From: a virus
IMG/VR virus record: IMGVR_UViG_3300033571_014589
Location: 1 to 64,000 of that record
Strand: one strand, 5' to 3'
Length of the DNA stretch: 64,000 bases
Made by a program: the position numbers and the translations under genes. Numbering within the stretch: the first letter of the stretch is position 1; every line of letters begins with the position of its first letter. The notes beneath the pieces were generated by a model. The model made no database searches and was not told the origin of the DNA. It was given only the letters and a program-made list of their open reading frames with translations. This document shows, piece after piece, positions 8,108 to 16,505 of the stretch.

Positions 8108-9637
8108 TCAATTAATCCTTAACTTTTCATTCAAAATGTTTTGATATCCATTAAAAATTTCAGTCAATATTTGTTGTGAAGTTGTTTGGTCTTTTGCAAC
8201 AGGGTTTGGAGGCATATTATGATATGGGTGAACGTGGTTTAATAAGTATTTAACAATCAATTCTAATAGATTTAAAAGTTTTTCACCTCTTACCATTGAG
8301 TTGGTATTTGGATATATATTATCCCAAATAAAGTCCTGTGGTAGAATATTGTCATTATATTCTTTAACGTCTTGGAAATTTATTGATAAAAGCCCGGGTA
8401 TTTCAGATTCGTGTGATAATAAGAATATAAAATCCGAAGCGGTCATACCTATCGCTGTTGAGGTATTATTTATGTTAGGTCTTAATGTTGTTATTTCACG
8501 AGCCTCTTTTAACGGACCTAAAGTATTTTTTTCTGAAACGAGCCCATAACCTCTGGTTGTATCAGTTTCATTTAAAAAAACATTTCGTATAAACTTATTT
8601 GCATTTAAGTTTTCAACCCCTATTGAATTAATTGATTTATCATAGAGTTGTTTACTAGGCTGAAATACGAATGGGAATTGTTTTAATGTACTACTTACAA
8701 TATTATCTTTCAATCCTATTTTACCGTTGTTAAGATTAATGATGAGTTCTTTAATCCCGTCCGTAATTGTTTTAAAACTTTCGTTTAAATAGTCTTTTCT
8801 AAAAATAGGGCCTATTTTTGAATCATCTGAAACTTCAAAATATTTAGATTCTGTAAATGCTGAGGTATTAATCGAATTAAATGGTGATATACTATAAAGT
8901 TCTATATACCCTGAAAAATTACCATCTTCAGTTCCTAAGCCACCATATACATTATATTCTATTAAATAATTTAAATTTTGATAAACACTTATAGTAGCGG
9001 TACTGGTTTCAACAGTAGAATCAGTTTTCCTATTTTCATAATGTTGAAGCATGGTAAAACTATTTCTTTTATTAAATGTTACCCCTTCATTAGTTCTAAA
9101 TTCTTTATTTACACGTGCAATGAATCCATTTTTTGGTAACATTACATCAGAATTATTTCTACCTAATAAAGATACTGTTGAAGGCACTGGATATAGTCCT
9201 TGATTGTTTGGTTTTGTTGGTATTGATGTTTGAGGGATAATTTTACCTTGAGTAGGTTTATTTCTTTCACCTAATGCTAATCCATTAACCATTGAGTTAA
9301 ATGTATCGTTGTCTAAATTATCGATGCTTGAGAAATTTCCTTGAATGTAAAATCTGTTATTTTCAGGATATTTTTTATCGTAGAAAATAATGTGAACAAA
9401 TTCTTTTTCTTTGGGAACTTGATATAAAAATATTGGAAGTAGAGGATAAACAAGAAATGGGTCTTTTAATGTCCATTTATCATTTATATTGTCTAATTCT
9501 CCTACAGGTAAAGCTCTGTTATATGATTGAACTTGCCAATCTTTTGGAACACATCTAATTCTACCTAAATTTAAGGGGTCATTTACATCAATAACTTCAC
9601 CATAATAAATCGTTCTATTAACATCAAGACCATTCAT
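8108..9637 (-). CDS. Baseplate hub/spike protein with N-terminal OB-fold (gp5-like)
   Basis: 509 residues. The start reads YYGEVIDVNDPLNLGRIRCV, the hallmark of the OB-fold of T4 gp5/gpV-type baseplate proteins (a variant of DPxxxGRIRV), followed by further strands to about residue 110 (FVHIIFYDKKYPENNRFYIQ). The middle contains SVSLLGRNNSDVMLPKNGFI, again typical of this family. The C-terminal part is helical with YLLNHVHPYHNMPPNP. I see no lysozyme domain such as T4 gp5 carries, so this is a spike/hub protein rather than a tail lysozyme. Its ATG overlaps the stop of the small upstream gene by 4 bases. Role: central baseplate hub at the tip of the tail tube. Confidence 0.75.
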   Translation of the reverse strand: MNGLDVNRTIYYGEVIDVNDPLNLGRIRCVPKDWQVQSYNRALPVGELDNINDKWTLKDPFLVYPLLPIFLYQVPKEKEFVHIIFYDKKYPENNRFYIQGNFSSIDNLDNDTFNSMVNGLALGERNKPTQGKIIPQTSIPTKPNNQGLYPVPSTVSLLGRNNSDVMLPKNGFIARVNKEFRTNEGVTFNKRNSFTMLQHYENRKTDSTVETSTATISVYQNLNYLIEYNVYGGLGTEDGNFSGYIELYSISPFNSINTSAFTESKYFEVSDDSKIGPIFRKDYLNESFKTITDGIKELIINLNNGKIGLKDNIVSSTLKQFPFVFQPSKQLYDKSINSIGVENLNANKFIRNVFLNETDTTRGYGLVSEKNTLGPLKEAREITTLRPNINNTSTAIGMTASDFIFLLSHESEIPGLLSINFQDVKEYNDNILPQDFIWDNIYPNTNSMVRGEKLLNLLELIVKYLLNHVHPYHNMPPNPVAKDQTTSQQILTEIFNGYQNILNEKLRIN

Positions 9638-9834
9638 TTTTTAATTCTTTTCTTATATTCTTCCAAAAGTTTATTATAGTCAGATTCTATATTATCTAAA
9701 TCGTAAGTTAAATCAATTATTAATTTTTTTGTTTCATCATGTTTTTCAGATAAAAAATCCAAAGAAGATAAAATTTCATTATTGGATTTATTATTTCTAT
9801 CTTTAACTATTTCTTCGATTATTTTCTTATTCAT
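9634..9834 (-). CDS. Small coiled-coil protein, 66 aa
   Basis: Almost entirely charged helix (EEIVKDRNNKSNNEI, LIIDLTYDLDNIESDYNKL) with a heptad-like spacing of leucine and isoleucine, so probably a coiled coil. It is coupled by a 4 base stop/start overlap to the gp5-like gene and has only one base between it and the preceding 657 aa gene. Likely a baseplate assembly helper or small structural part; no homologue recognised. Confidence 0.6.
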   Translation of the reverse strand: MNKKIIEEIVKDRNNKSNNEILSSLDFLSEKHDETKKLIIDLTYDLDNIESDYNKLLEEYKKRIKK

Positions 9835-9835
9835 A

Positions 9836-11809
9836 TTATTCTAAATTACCAAATAAGTTAATTATTGGTTTTGTACCTGTTGATAACGCTGCAACATCTA
9901 AAGAACTAATACCAACGCTCACTTTGCCGTTTTCTGCAACTTCATCAATGATAGTTTGATAAATACTTCTTTGTACAAGTATTCCTGTATTAGGAGAACC
10001 ATCAGGCATGTCACCAGTATCTACACCATTTTTTTCCAATTCTTCGATGTATCTTGTTAATAATGAAGTTGTTGACATGCCTGGTTTAACAGAAGATAAA
10101 GTATTCCATAGAGGGTTATTACCCCCTGTCGTTAACCTTAATAACCTTTGAGACAATGAAAGTAGTCTTTGAAGTTCGTCAATTACGTTTTGACATCTCC
10201 TGTAGTCTTCAATACCCTGTATAATACTTAAACCAATATTGATGCCATCTAATATTGCTTTTACGTTTTTCTTTTTTTTAATTAAAATCTCATTAAGTTG
10301 TTGATTTACTAAATCATTAACAATTCTCTTATAATTCTTTTTTATTTCTTTCACCAATTCTTCAACAAAAATTGTACTTATTTTTGATACAATATTCATT
10401 AAAAATTTCTTATATATTCTTACAAACCCATCAATCGAATCTGCCGATAATTCATTAGGTTTTAACGCCTTTTGCATTACAATAAATGGGAAGATATGTT
10501 TAGGCGATAAAATAGTATTAACAACCGAAAGAATAACTACCTTTAAAAATTCTTTATTAATTGTTACATCTAAACCCGTTTGTATTTTTGCTTTCCACTC
10601 AGGATTATTAGATAAACTATTAATCATGTTTTCAGCTAAGAAATCAGGGTCATTTGTGATTAAATTTTGGTCATTAAAAGGGTCTAATAAATTAAGAATT
10701 AATGAATTATTTACATTTAATTTAATATTGGCACAATCCGAAAACTCAATAACCCCTTCATTAAAATTTTTTACTTTTTGTTCGATTTCTAAATTGTCAA
10801 TATCATTAAGTAATATTAAATTTGTATCCGCTTGGTCTAATTGGTCTAATTTACCAACACCTGAAACATCAATTTCTTGTTTATTGTCAAAACACATACC
10901 CAAAAGTCTTTGGATTAGTATCTCCCATTTAAATTGTTCTCTAGATTGGTTATCCGCAAATTTCTTATTTATTGATATAACGCCTGTTAAAGCATTAAGA
11001 ACATTAGTATAAACTTCTTTTATATTAACAACATCGATGGTTAAATAGTAGTCACCTAAAAATTCAACAACCTTATTACCGTTAAAACGAGGTTGTAATT
11101 CTACTTTAAAGAAATCCCCATCAACATTATTGTTATCTTTGGTAACATATGTTATATTAAATAAGTTTTGATTTGTCTTGCCTCTGAAAAGAGTGTTATA
11201 TTCATCTAAATAACTAACACCTTTTTTTTGTATTCTATTGTGTAGTTCTCGATTAAAAGAATATGGTGTTACAAACGGATTAAAATCCAAATTTTCATAT
11301 AAATATTGTCCAGGTTTTTCAGTTGGACTATATTGTAACATATTACCGAATATGTCAATTGAGCTGACGGGTATATATAAAATTTCTGATTTAAATTCTT
11401 GTTCTTGTGAACATCCTAAAGAGGAAATAATCTCATCCTGTAATATATTTTGTATACGACCTCTAGTTGTACGTATAGTACGAATAAATAATTGTTTAAT
11501 TTCATTTAAAGTATTACTATCACCATTATTACTTATCGAATTAATTGCTAAATCAATTAAAGAATCTATCTGTGTTTTACCTTGATTTTGAAAGTTTTTT
11601 ACATTGTTCTTGGTCCCTGAAAGAAAAGATTCATATTTTGCCTTATATGACGCTTCTTTATTATCTAAATTATCAGAATATACTGAAACACCACTATTTA
11701 TTCTTTTGCGTAATTCTGATTGCTGAGCATTTATTTTATTTGCTGTTTTAAAGGCAGAATACTTCTTTTGAATATTTTGATATTGTTCACCTTGTGATTG
11801 TTCCGGCAT
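9836..11809 (-). CDS. Large baseplate-region structural protein, unassigned
   Basis: 657 residues, mostly helical with long polar stretches. The N-terminus (1-110) is Gln/Lys/Asn-rich and coiled-coil-like; the middle (180-290) is more beta-like; residues 380-560 carry hydrophobic helices (NTILSPKHIFPFIVMQKAL) and a basic amphipathic segment (EELVKEIKKNYKRIVNDLV). No catalytic motif is seen. It lies between a small helical gene and the gp5-like hub operon, so a baseplate role is the best guess from context. Reading frame, length and operon position make it certainly a gene; the name is not supported. Confidence 0.6.
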   Translation of the reverse strand: MPEQSQGEQYQNIQKKYSAFKTANKINAQQSELRKRINSGVSVYSDNLDNKEASYKAKYESFLSGTKNNVKNFQNQGKTQIDSLIDLAINSISNNGDSNTLNEIKQLFIRTIRTTRGRIQNILQDEIISSLGCSQEQEFKSEILYIPVSSIDIFGNMLQYSPTEKPGQYLYENLDFNPFVTPYSFNRELHNRIQKKGVSYLDEYNTLFRGKTNQNLFNITYVTKDNNNVDGDFFKVELQPRFNGNKVVEFLGDYYLTIDVVNIKEVYTNVLNALTGVISINKKFADNQSREQFKWEILIQRLLGMCFDNKQEIDVSGVGKLDQLDQADTNLILLNDIDNLEIEQKVKNFNEGVIEFSDCANIKLNVNNSLILNLLDPFNDQNLITNDPDFLAENMINSLSNNPEWKAKIQTGLDVTINKEFLKVVILSVVNTILSPKHIFPFIVMQKALKPNELSADSIDGFVRIYKKFLMNIVSKISTIFVEELVKEIKKNYKRIVNDLVNQQLNEILIKKKKNVKAILDGINIGLSIIQGIEDYRRCQNVIDELQRLLSLSQRLLRLTTGGNNPLWNTLSSVKPGMSTTSLLTRYIEELEKNGVDTGDMPDGSPNTGILVQRSIYQTIIDEVAENGKVSVGISSLDVAALSTGTKPIINLFGNLE

Positions 11810-11818
11810 AGTAAATTA

Positions 11819-12196
11819 TTACTTATTTAATTTATACTGACCGTCACCACCAGTTTGTTCTATATCTTTTTTAAGTAGGTCTTGTATTAAGTTATCATCA
11901 ATATCAGAAAAAGAAAAATCTTCAGCAATTTTATTTTGTGATTTTTCCCAAATGTTGGACTGTAATTTAGATAATGTTAATTTCTTTTCTACAGTATCAT
12001 TTATAATTTTCTGTTGTTCTTTAATTATAGGTCCAATTATTGCCATGTCGGAAGAATCCTTCATCATTGACAACATTTTGTTTTGAATTCTTATTGCGGT
12101 TGCTCTTTGTTCAACAAGTTCATTATATATTTCTTGCATTAACGCTAAAACCGACTCTTTATTTAACGATATTTCTTTTTTCTTAGGTCTTGTCAT
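11819..12196 (-). CDS. Helical protein downstream of gp55, unassigned
   Basis: 125 residues, charged and helical, starting with a basic stretch (MTRPKKKEISLNKESVL) and ending with an acidic part (SFSDIDDNLIQDLLKKD). It has a TATTTATA element 3 bases before the ATG and sits 26 bases after the late sigma factor gene. A gp33-like late co-activator would fit the place, and the acidic C-terminal DNLIQDLL could be a clamp-binding peptide, but the sequence alone does not show this. Confidence 0.6.
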   Translation of the reverse strand: MTRPKKKEISLNKESVLALMQEIYNELVEQRATAIRIQNKMLSMMKDSSDMAIIGPIIKEQQKIINDTVEKKLTLSKLQSNIWEKSQNKIAEDFSFSDIDDNLIQDLLKKDIEQTGGDGQYKLNK

Positions 12197-12199
12197 ACC

Positions 12200-12207
12200 T
12201 ATAAATA
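12200..12207 (-). promoter_or_regulatory. TATTTATA element 3 bases before the ATG at 12196
   Basis: Sense-strand TATTTATA, GGT, ATG. It separates this gene and the baseplate genes below it from gp55 and the glycan island above. Confidence 0.55.
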
Positions 12208-12222
12208 TTTGTTATTCGGTTT

Positions 12223-12978
12223 TTACCTATTATCTATCTTTTTAACAAATTCGAAATAAAGTTTTTTAAATTTTTTCATACTTACTCTTATTTCTTTTGT
12301 TGAAAGATTCGTCATCTCCCTCAAAGAGAGCAAAACTATATTCTTGTTAAATTTTTTATTGTCTGTACCAACAAAAATGTTTTCATAGTTTTCAAATAAA
12401 TCAATCAATGATTGACCTAACCTTTGTTCATTTTCATTCAAATTATGGGTAATGATAAAGGTTTTTAGATTATTTCTATAATCTGTAATTATTTTTTCAG
12501 AGTCAACAACCTCTCTATCAATATAGTAGACCATATCAGGTCTATTTTCTAAATCGCTTGAAATGTCTTCGTATGATATTTTTCTATTTGTATCTTTTTG
12601 GTCTTTAATTATTTGACCCATTAGATAATTTTTGCAAATTGTACCAAAATAAGAATAAGCCTTTTTATTTTTATCTGGTATAAATCTGTCTGATTTTGTA
12701 ATTAAGAATGAATGTGTGTCATTTAAAATCTCTTCGAAAGTCATGTCTTTACGAAATAACTTATACCTTCTAATAATTGAGGACACCATTTTTTCAATTG
12801 GTGCCCTCAAAAATTCATTGTAGATAAGATTTCTTTCTTCTATTGTATCCGCTTGTAAAAATAATATTACAGCGTTTTCTTCCCGTTCATCAAAATAATT
12901 TGATGTTGGTTTAGGCTTTCTACCTCTTTTGTTTTCGTTGGTATAATTTGTACCAGAATATGATTCTGCTGCTGGCAT
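12223..12978 (-). CDS. 55: Late sigma factor, T4 gp55-like
   Basis: Directs host RNA polymerase to phage late promoters. 251 residues, longer than T4 gp55 (185), with an extra basic N-terminus (NKRGRKPKPTSNYFDEREE). The sigma region 2-like core lies at about 55-130: SSIIRRYKLF, MTFEEILNDTHSFLI, then NKKAYSYFGTICKNYLMGQI with a following basic IKDQKDTNRK, which matches the gp55 pattern of a Phe/Asp stretch, an AYxxxxxxN helix and a basic end. The C-terminal helices (LSTKEIRVSMKKFKKLYFEF) could be a rudimentary region 4-like part that T4 gp55 lacks. Its ATG shares one base with the stop of the upstream glycosyltransferase (TAATG), so it is co-transcribed with the glycan island. It has no TATTTAT element itself, as expected if it is made before the late phase. 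Confidence 0.78.
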   Translation of the reverse strand: MPAAESYSGTNYTNENKRGRKPKPTSNYFDEREENAVILFLQADTIEERNLIYNEFLRAPIEKMVSSIIRRYKLFRKDMTFEEILNDTHSFLITKSDRFIPDKNKKAYSYFGTICKNYLMGQIIKDQKDTNRKISYEDISSDLENRPDMVYYIDREVVDSEKIITDYRNNLKTFIITHNLNENEQRLGQSLIDLFENYENIFVGTDNKKFNKNIVLLSLREMTNLSTKEIRVSMKKFKKLYFEFVKKIDNR

Positions 12979-13778
12979 TAACCATTGGTTTCTTCATATT
13001 TTATATTTCTATCACTTGTAAAGAAATATTCTTTTTTTGCCGAATCAATCCAAAACTTCGCCTCATTTTCGGTAATTTTGTTTTGCCCAAACTTGTAATT
13101 CCAAAATATTGAGGATTCTCTAAGATTAACATGTTTGTATCCGATTCTTGGAATAGTCATAATTCTTACAGAATTATATGTCATCCTCAACAAGAATTCA
13201 TAGACAAATGTGAGTTTCATTGATTTTTTAAATCCTCCAAAATCTTGAAATTTTGATTTTCTTAAAACCATACCACTAGATTGGAAATTTTGATATTCAT
13301 TTAATAATTCATTGGTTAAAATTCCAATTTCGGGATTAAACGATGCTGCAAAAGTTGCCTCATTTGTATATCCCGCAAATGAACCTTTTTCATCAACATC
13401 AACAACCAAGGGTAAAAAACCATCACATTCAGGGTGTGCGTTGATATAATTCCTAACATTTTTAAACCATATAGATGAATATTCATCGTCAAATTCAAAG
13501 ATTGAAATCCATTCTGAGGATGAGTTTTCAACACCTAAATTAATCTGTGACTGAAAATCAGTGTCACTTGATGTGTTTACAACTTTAATAACATTCAAGT
13601 CACCAAAATCAAATTCGTTTATAAATGTTGTTAATTTTTCATCATCAGTGTGAACTAATACTAATTCATCTACCTTTGATTGTTGTCTTTGTATAGATTC
13701 AATACTTTTTGTAAAGAATTCTGTAAAATCTCTTGAATGAGTTGATGATACAGGTAATATAACTGATATTGTTGACAT
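12978..13778 (-). CDS. Glycosyltransferase family 2-like
   Basis: GT-A fold enzyme moving a sugar from a nucleotide sugar to an unknown acceptor. It starts STISVILPVSSTHSRDFTEF, the first Rossmann strand of GT2, followed by IQRQQSKVDELVLVHTDDE. The expected DxD metal site is IFEFDDEYSS at about residue 94-103, so EFDDE replaces a plain DxD. Ends with a C-terminal helical part (IPRIGYKHVNLRESSIFWNY). 266 residues, normal for a single-domain GT2. The ATG is 5 bases after the stop of the GT-B gene at 13784 and its stop overlaps the start of gp55. Confidence 0.75.
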   Translation of the reverse strand: MSTISVILPVSSTHSRDFTEFFTKSIESIQRQQSKVDELVLVHTDDEKLTTFINEFDFGDLNVIKVVNTSSDTDFQSQINLGVENSSSEWISIFEFDDEYSSIWFKNVRNYINAHPECDGFLPLVVDVDEKGSFAGYTNEATFAASFNPEIGILTNELLNEYQNFQSSGMVLRKSKFQDFGGFKKSMKLTFVYEFLLRMTYNSVRIMTIPRIGYKHVNLRESSIFWNYKFGQNKITENEAKFWIDSAKKEYFFTSDRNIKYEETNG

Positions 13779-13783
13779 AATTA

Positions 13784-14842
13784 TTAATTTTCTTCGTTAA
13801 TTTTATTTAATTGAGTTTCAAATATTTCCAATCTTTTACTGTTAAAATCACTAAATAAGTTGACAGTTTTATTTTCAAAAGATTCAAAATCTGAATATTT
13901 TTCAGCGGTACTTAACCCTGATTCATATAGTTTTTCAGCAATGTTGTCTTCAAGCCAATTTTGAATAAATTCGGCCAAAATATCGACAATAGCATTAGTG
14001 TTATTTGTCCATATTCCATTATCTTCGTTCATCCATTCTGGTTTAATATTTGGTATTTTACCAATGACAGGTGTATTTGTCCTCATAGATTCCAATGGGA
14101 ATGTACCAAATCCTGAAATATCATCAACCCATACAGAAACAAATGAATCTTTTAGTAATTCTGAAAATTCAAGTTGACTAACACCCCTCATATCTCTAAA
14201 AGTAATCCATCTAAATTGAGGATATTTTAGATAAAAAGTTTTAATGATTTTCATTGTGTCCCGTTGGTCTCTAGTATGTACGGACACTATCGGTTTTGCA
14301 GGTATTGTTTTTTTCTGAAATGACTCAGGTATTACAGGTGAAACAACGTCAAAAGAAATATTTTTCATTACTTCTGATATGTATTTCACTTGTTCTTCAG
14401 AAGTTGTGATACATTTTAAGAAACCATATTGTGACCAGCTTGCACCAGGTGGTAGAGTTTCCATCATATAATCATATGATTGACACAATACAATTTTTCC
14501 ACAAGCATATTTTCCTAATTGCTCAATAACGTGACCATACAACTCAGGAACTACCAATATATCTTCAGGTGAAATTTCCAAATTCTGACCTTCAATTGCC
14601 TTATGTGGAATTTCCATGTATTTATCATCCAACCAAGAACCAACTCCTTTATAGTCGTTTTGTTCGTGAATTACTATTACATTTAAACCTCTTTTAAATA
14701 ACACATATGACATCTCATAGATATACCTAATAGATGCTTTCGCATTACCTTTTGTATCCTGTACAAGAAAATAAATTCTATTTTTGTTTTCTTTAAGGAT
14801 GTTAATTGAATTTTGTAGTTTTTCTTTAAAATCAGTATTCAT
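13784..14842 (-). CDS. Glycosyltransferase, GT-B fold (GT4/GT1-like)
   Basis: 352 residues. The N-terminal Rossmann half begins with NRIYFLVQDTKGNAKASIRY, with the Gly-rich loop and helix that bind acceptor. The C-terminal donor half holds VSVHTRDQRDTMKIIKTFY and DDISGFGTFPLESMRTNTPV, the E-bearing donor-binding motif of GT4 enzymes, then a C-terminal helix that folds back. It is one base from the small gene at 14844 and 5 from the GT2 gene after it, so part of the same transcript. Substrates cannot be read from the sequence. Confidence 0.72.
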   Translation of the reverse strand: MNTDFKEKLQNSINILKENKNRIYFLVQDTKGNAKASIRYIYEMSYVLFKRGLNVIVIHEQNDYKGVGSWLDDKYMEIPHKAIEGQNLEISPEDILVVPELYGHVIEQLGKYACGKIVLCQSYDYMMETLPPGASWSQYGFLKCITTSEEQVKYISEVMKNISFDVVSPVIPESFQKKTIPAKPIVSVHTRDQRDTMKIIKTFYLKYPQFRWITFRDMRGVSQLEFSELLKDSFVSVWVDDISGFGTFPLESMRTNTPVIGKIPNIKPEWMNEDNGIWTNNTNAIVDILAEFIQNWLEDNIAEKLYESGLSTAEKYSDFESFENKTVNLFSDFNSKRLEIFETQLNKINEEN

Positions 14843-14843
14843 A

Positions 14844-15113
14844 TTAAAATTTTGTAATTATTTTATTTGCAAATAATGTATTGAACGCAAATTTAAAGGG
14901 TAAACTCATGTCTTTAACAGAATGAGCTCCCAAGGTAGTATCAACGACCTCATTTTCACTCATAATAACATCTATCATTGTTTTTACCAATTCAAATTTA
15001 ACAATACTCATGTTTTGTTCTGAATCTCCACTAACTGTTCCAGGTAGAGAGATTATTTCTTGAACCTTATCAATATCGATAAAGTAATTTTCGTCAAATA
15101 TTTCAATCATCAT
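14844..15113 (-). CDS. Small hypothetical protein, 89 aa
   Basis: Unrecognised, mixed alpha/beta, with no cysteines. I place the start at the ATG at 15113 (MMIEIFDENYF), because a longer frame from 15158 would overlap the end of the upstream HAD gene by 35 bases, while 15113 leaves a 10 base gap. The body (VQEIISLPGTVSGDSEQNM, VVDTTLGAHSVKDMSL) has no motif I know. Tight packing between a HAD protein and a glycosyltransferase suggests a nucleotide or sugar related helper. Confidence 0.58.
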   Translation of the reverse strand: MMIEIFDENYFIDIDKVQEIISLPGTVSGDSEQNMSIVKFELVKTMIDVIMSENEVVDTTLGAHSVKDMSLPFKFAFNTLFANKIITKF

Positions 15114-15123
15114 ATTATTATAA

Positions 15124-15720
15124 TCATAACGATTTATATACCGAAGTAAAATCTTCAATACTTTTTATTGTGAAATCAGCATCAATATTTTCATTATAAC
15201 AAGTTTCAACCTTTATTGAAGTTTTCTTTTCTGGTTTAGATAATAATAAATCAGGATTTGCGGTAACAATAACATCAAATTTACTCCACATCTTTTTAAA
15301 TGTTGTTTTATTGTAAAACAATATTTCATCTGTTTCCAAACCATATTTTGAAAGGAAAAATAAAGTTGCGGGTTTTTGTTTTGCAACTCCTTTAGAGATA
15401 ACACTAATCGTATCTTTCTTTTTTAGAACATTTTTTTGTATTTCACTAAACACATTAAATGTATTTGCAGATACCGCCGGTGCATGTCCGTTTATACTCA
15501 TTGGAAAATCTATGTACATAAAATTTACATAGTCGCCTTCAGTTGGAAACTTAAAAAAGTCAACAAAATAATGTGATGTAATAGGTTCAATAATTTCATA
15601 ATTAAACTTTTCTTCACCTTCTTCATAGACATAATCTTCAATAAAGAATTTTTCATAAACCGCCTTAGTTTTATCCAAGGTGGCTCTTAAAACTTCATCA
15701 ACATCAAAAGCGAACTTCAT
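15124..15720 (-). CDS. HAD-superfamily protein (5'-nucleotidase/phosphatase-like)
   Basis: 198 residues. The N-terminus MKFAFDVDEVLRATLDKTK carries HAD motif I (DxDxV), with D6 the expected nucleophile and D8 the acid/base. TISVISKGVAKQKPATLFFL in the middle corresponds to motif II (Ser) and a motif III Lys, and KFDVIVTANPDLL lies where motif IV Asp would be. Phosphate removal from a nucleotide or sugar phosphate is inferred. The ATG lies inside the end of phoH (17 base overlap), so the two are translationally linked. Similar stand-alone HAD proteins are common in T4-like phages of marine and freshwater origin. Confidence 0.65.
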   Translation of the reverse strand: MKFAFDVDEVLRATLDKTKAVYEKFFIEDYVYEEGEEKFNYEIIEPITSHYFVDFFKFPTEGDYVNFMYIDFPMSINGHAPAVSANTFNVFSEIQKNVLKKKDTISVISKGVAKQKPATLFFLSKYGLETDEILFYNKTTFKKMWSKFDVIVTANPDLLLSKPEKKTSIKVETCYNENIDADFTIKSIEDFTSVYKSL

Positions 15721-16450
15721 CTTCGTATTTCTTTAATATTTTAGTAATTAATGGATTTCTAACAATATCCTGTTCACCAAATTCAAATACACCGATGTCT
15801 TCCATATCTCTGAATTTGGATATTGCATCCCATAATCCTGAGTGTGTTTTGTCTTTGTATCTATCAGTTTGTTCTAAATCCCCTGATATGAAAAATTTAC
15901 TATTAAAACCAATTCTTGTCAATAGAAGTTTCATTTGTTTAGGGGTACTATTTTGAGCTTCTTCAAATATTAAAATGGTGTTATCAATATTCCATCCTCT
16001 AATGTATGCTAACGCTTGAACTTCAATTAAATCGTTTTCAATTAATTTCTCACGATTTTCTTTTCCGATTAGTTTATTCAGAAGATAATAAGATGGACTG
16101 ATATATGGGTCCAATTTTTCTTCTAACGCTCCCGGTAAAGAACCCAATTTTTCTTCAGCTTCAACTGCCGGTCTTACAATCATAATTTTTTCATATGAAT
16201 TAGATGGGTCTTGTAATAAATCAACAGCGGCTTTCATTGCGATATATGACTTACCAACACCCGCAGGACCTGAACAAATGGTTATCTGATTTGATTTTAA
16301 TATATCGTAATATACTCTTTGGTTTTCGGTAAGGAATTTTTCCTTAGTTTGTTTTTTAATAAACTGTGAAATAATTTCTTTTTTTGATTTATATGTAAGT
16401 TGGCCGTCAATAGGTAATACAGTCTTTTTTCTCGTTTGCTTTTTTTCCAT
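15704..16450 (-). CDS. phoH: PhoH-like ATPase
   Basis: P-loop ATPase of the PhoH family, common in T4-like and marine phages; PhoH domains are linked to RNA metabolism and phosphate stress, but the phage role is unsettled. Walker A is CSGPAGVGKSYIAMKA, followed by KIMIVRPAVEAEEKLGSLPG, the conserved RPxxExxxxxGxLPG signature, then TILIFEEAQN (Walker B) and FFISGDLEQTD (sensor). I take the start at the ATG at 16450 (MEKKQTRKKT); an upstream ATG at 16498 would add a hydrophobic 16 residue stretch with no support. 248 residues, usual for phage PhoH. It overlaps the downstream HAD gene by 17 bases. Confidence 0.88.
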   Translation of the reverse strand: MEKKQTRKKTVLPIDGQLTYKSKKEIISQFIKKQTKEKFLTENQRVYYDILKSNQITICSGPAGVGKSYIAMKAAVDLLQDPSNSYEKIMIVRPAVEAEEKLGSLPGALEEKLDPYISPSYYLLNKLIGKENREKLIENDLIEVQALAYIRGWNIDNTILIFEEAQNSTPKQMKLLLTRIGFNSKFFISGDLEQTDRYKDKTHSGLWDAISKFRDMEDIGVFEFGEQDIVRNPLITKILKKYEDEVRF

Positions 16451-16505
16451 ATATTTTTTATAAAAATAATAATTTTTAACTTTAAGTAAAATAATCACTT
16501 ATTTT

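Noticed and set aside
11819-12196. Naming the gene next to gp55 as gp33
   Set aside because: Place and size fit, but no sequence signature supports it.
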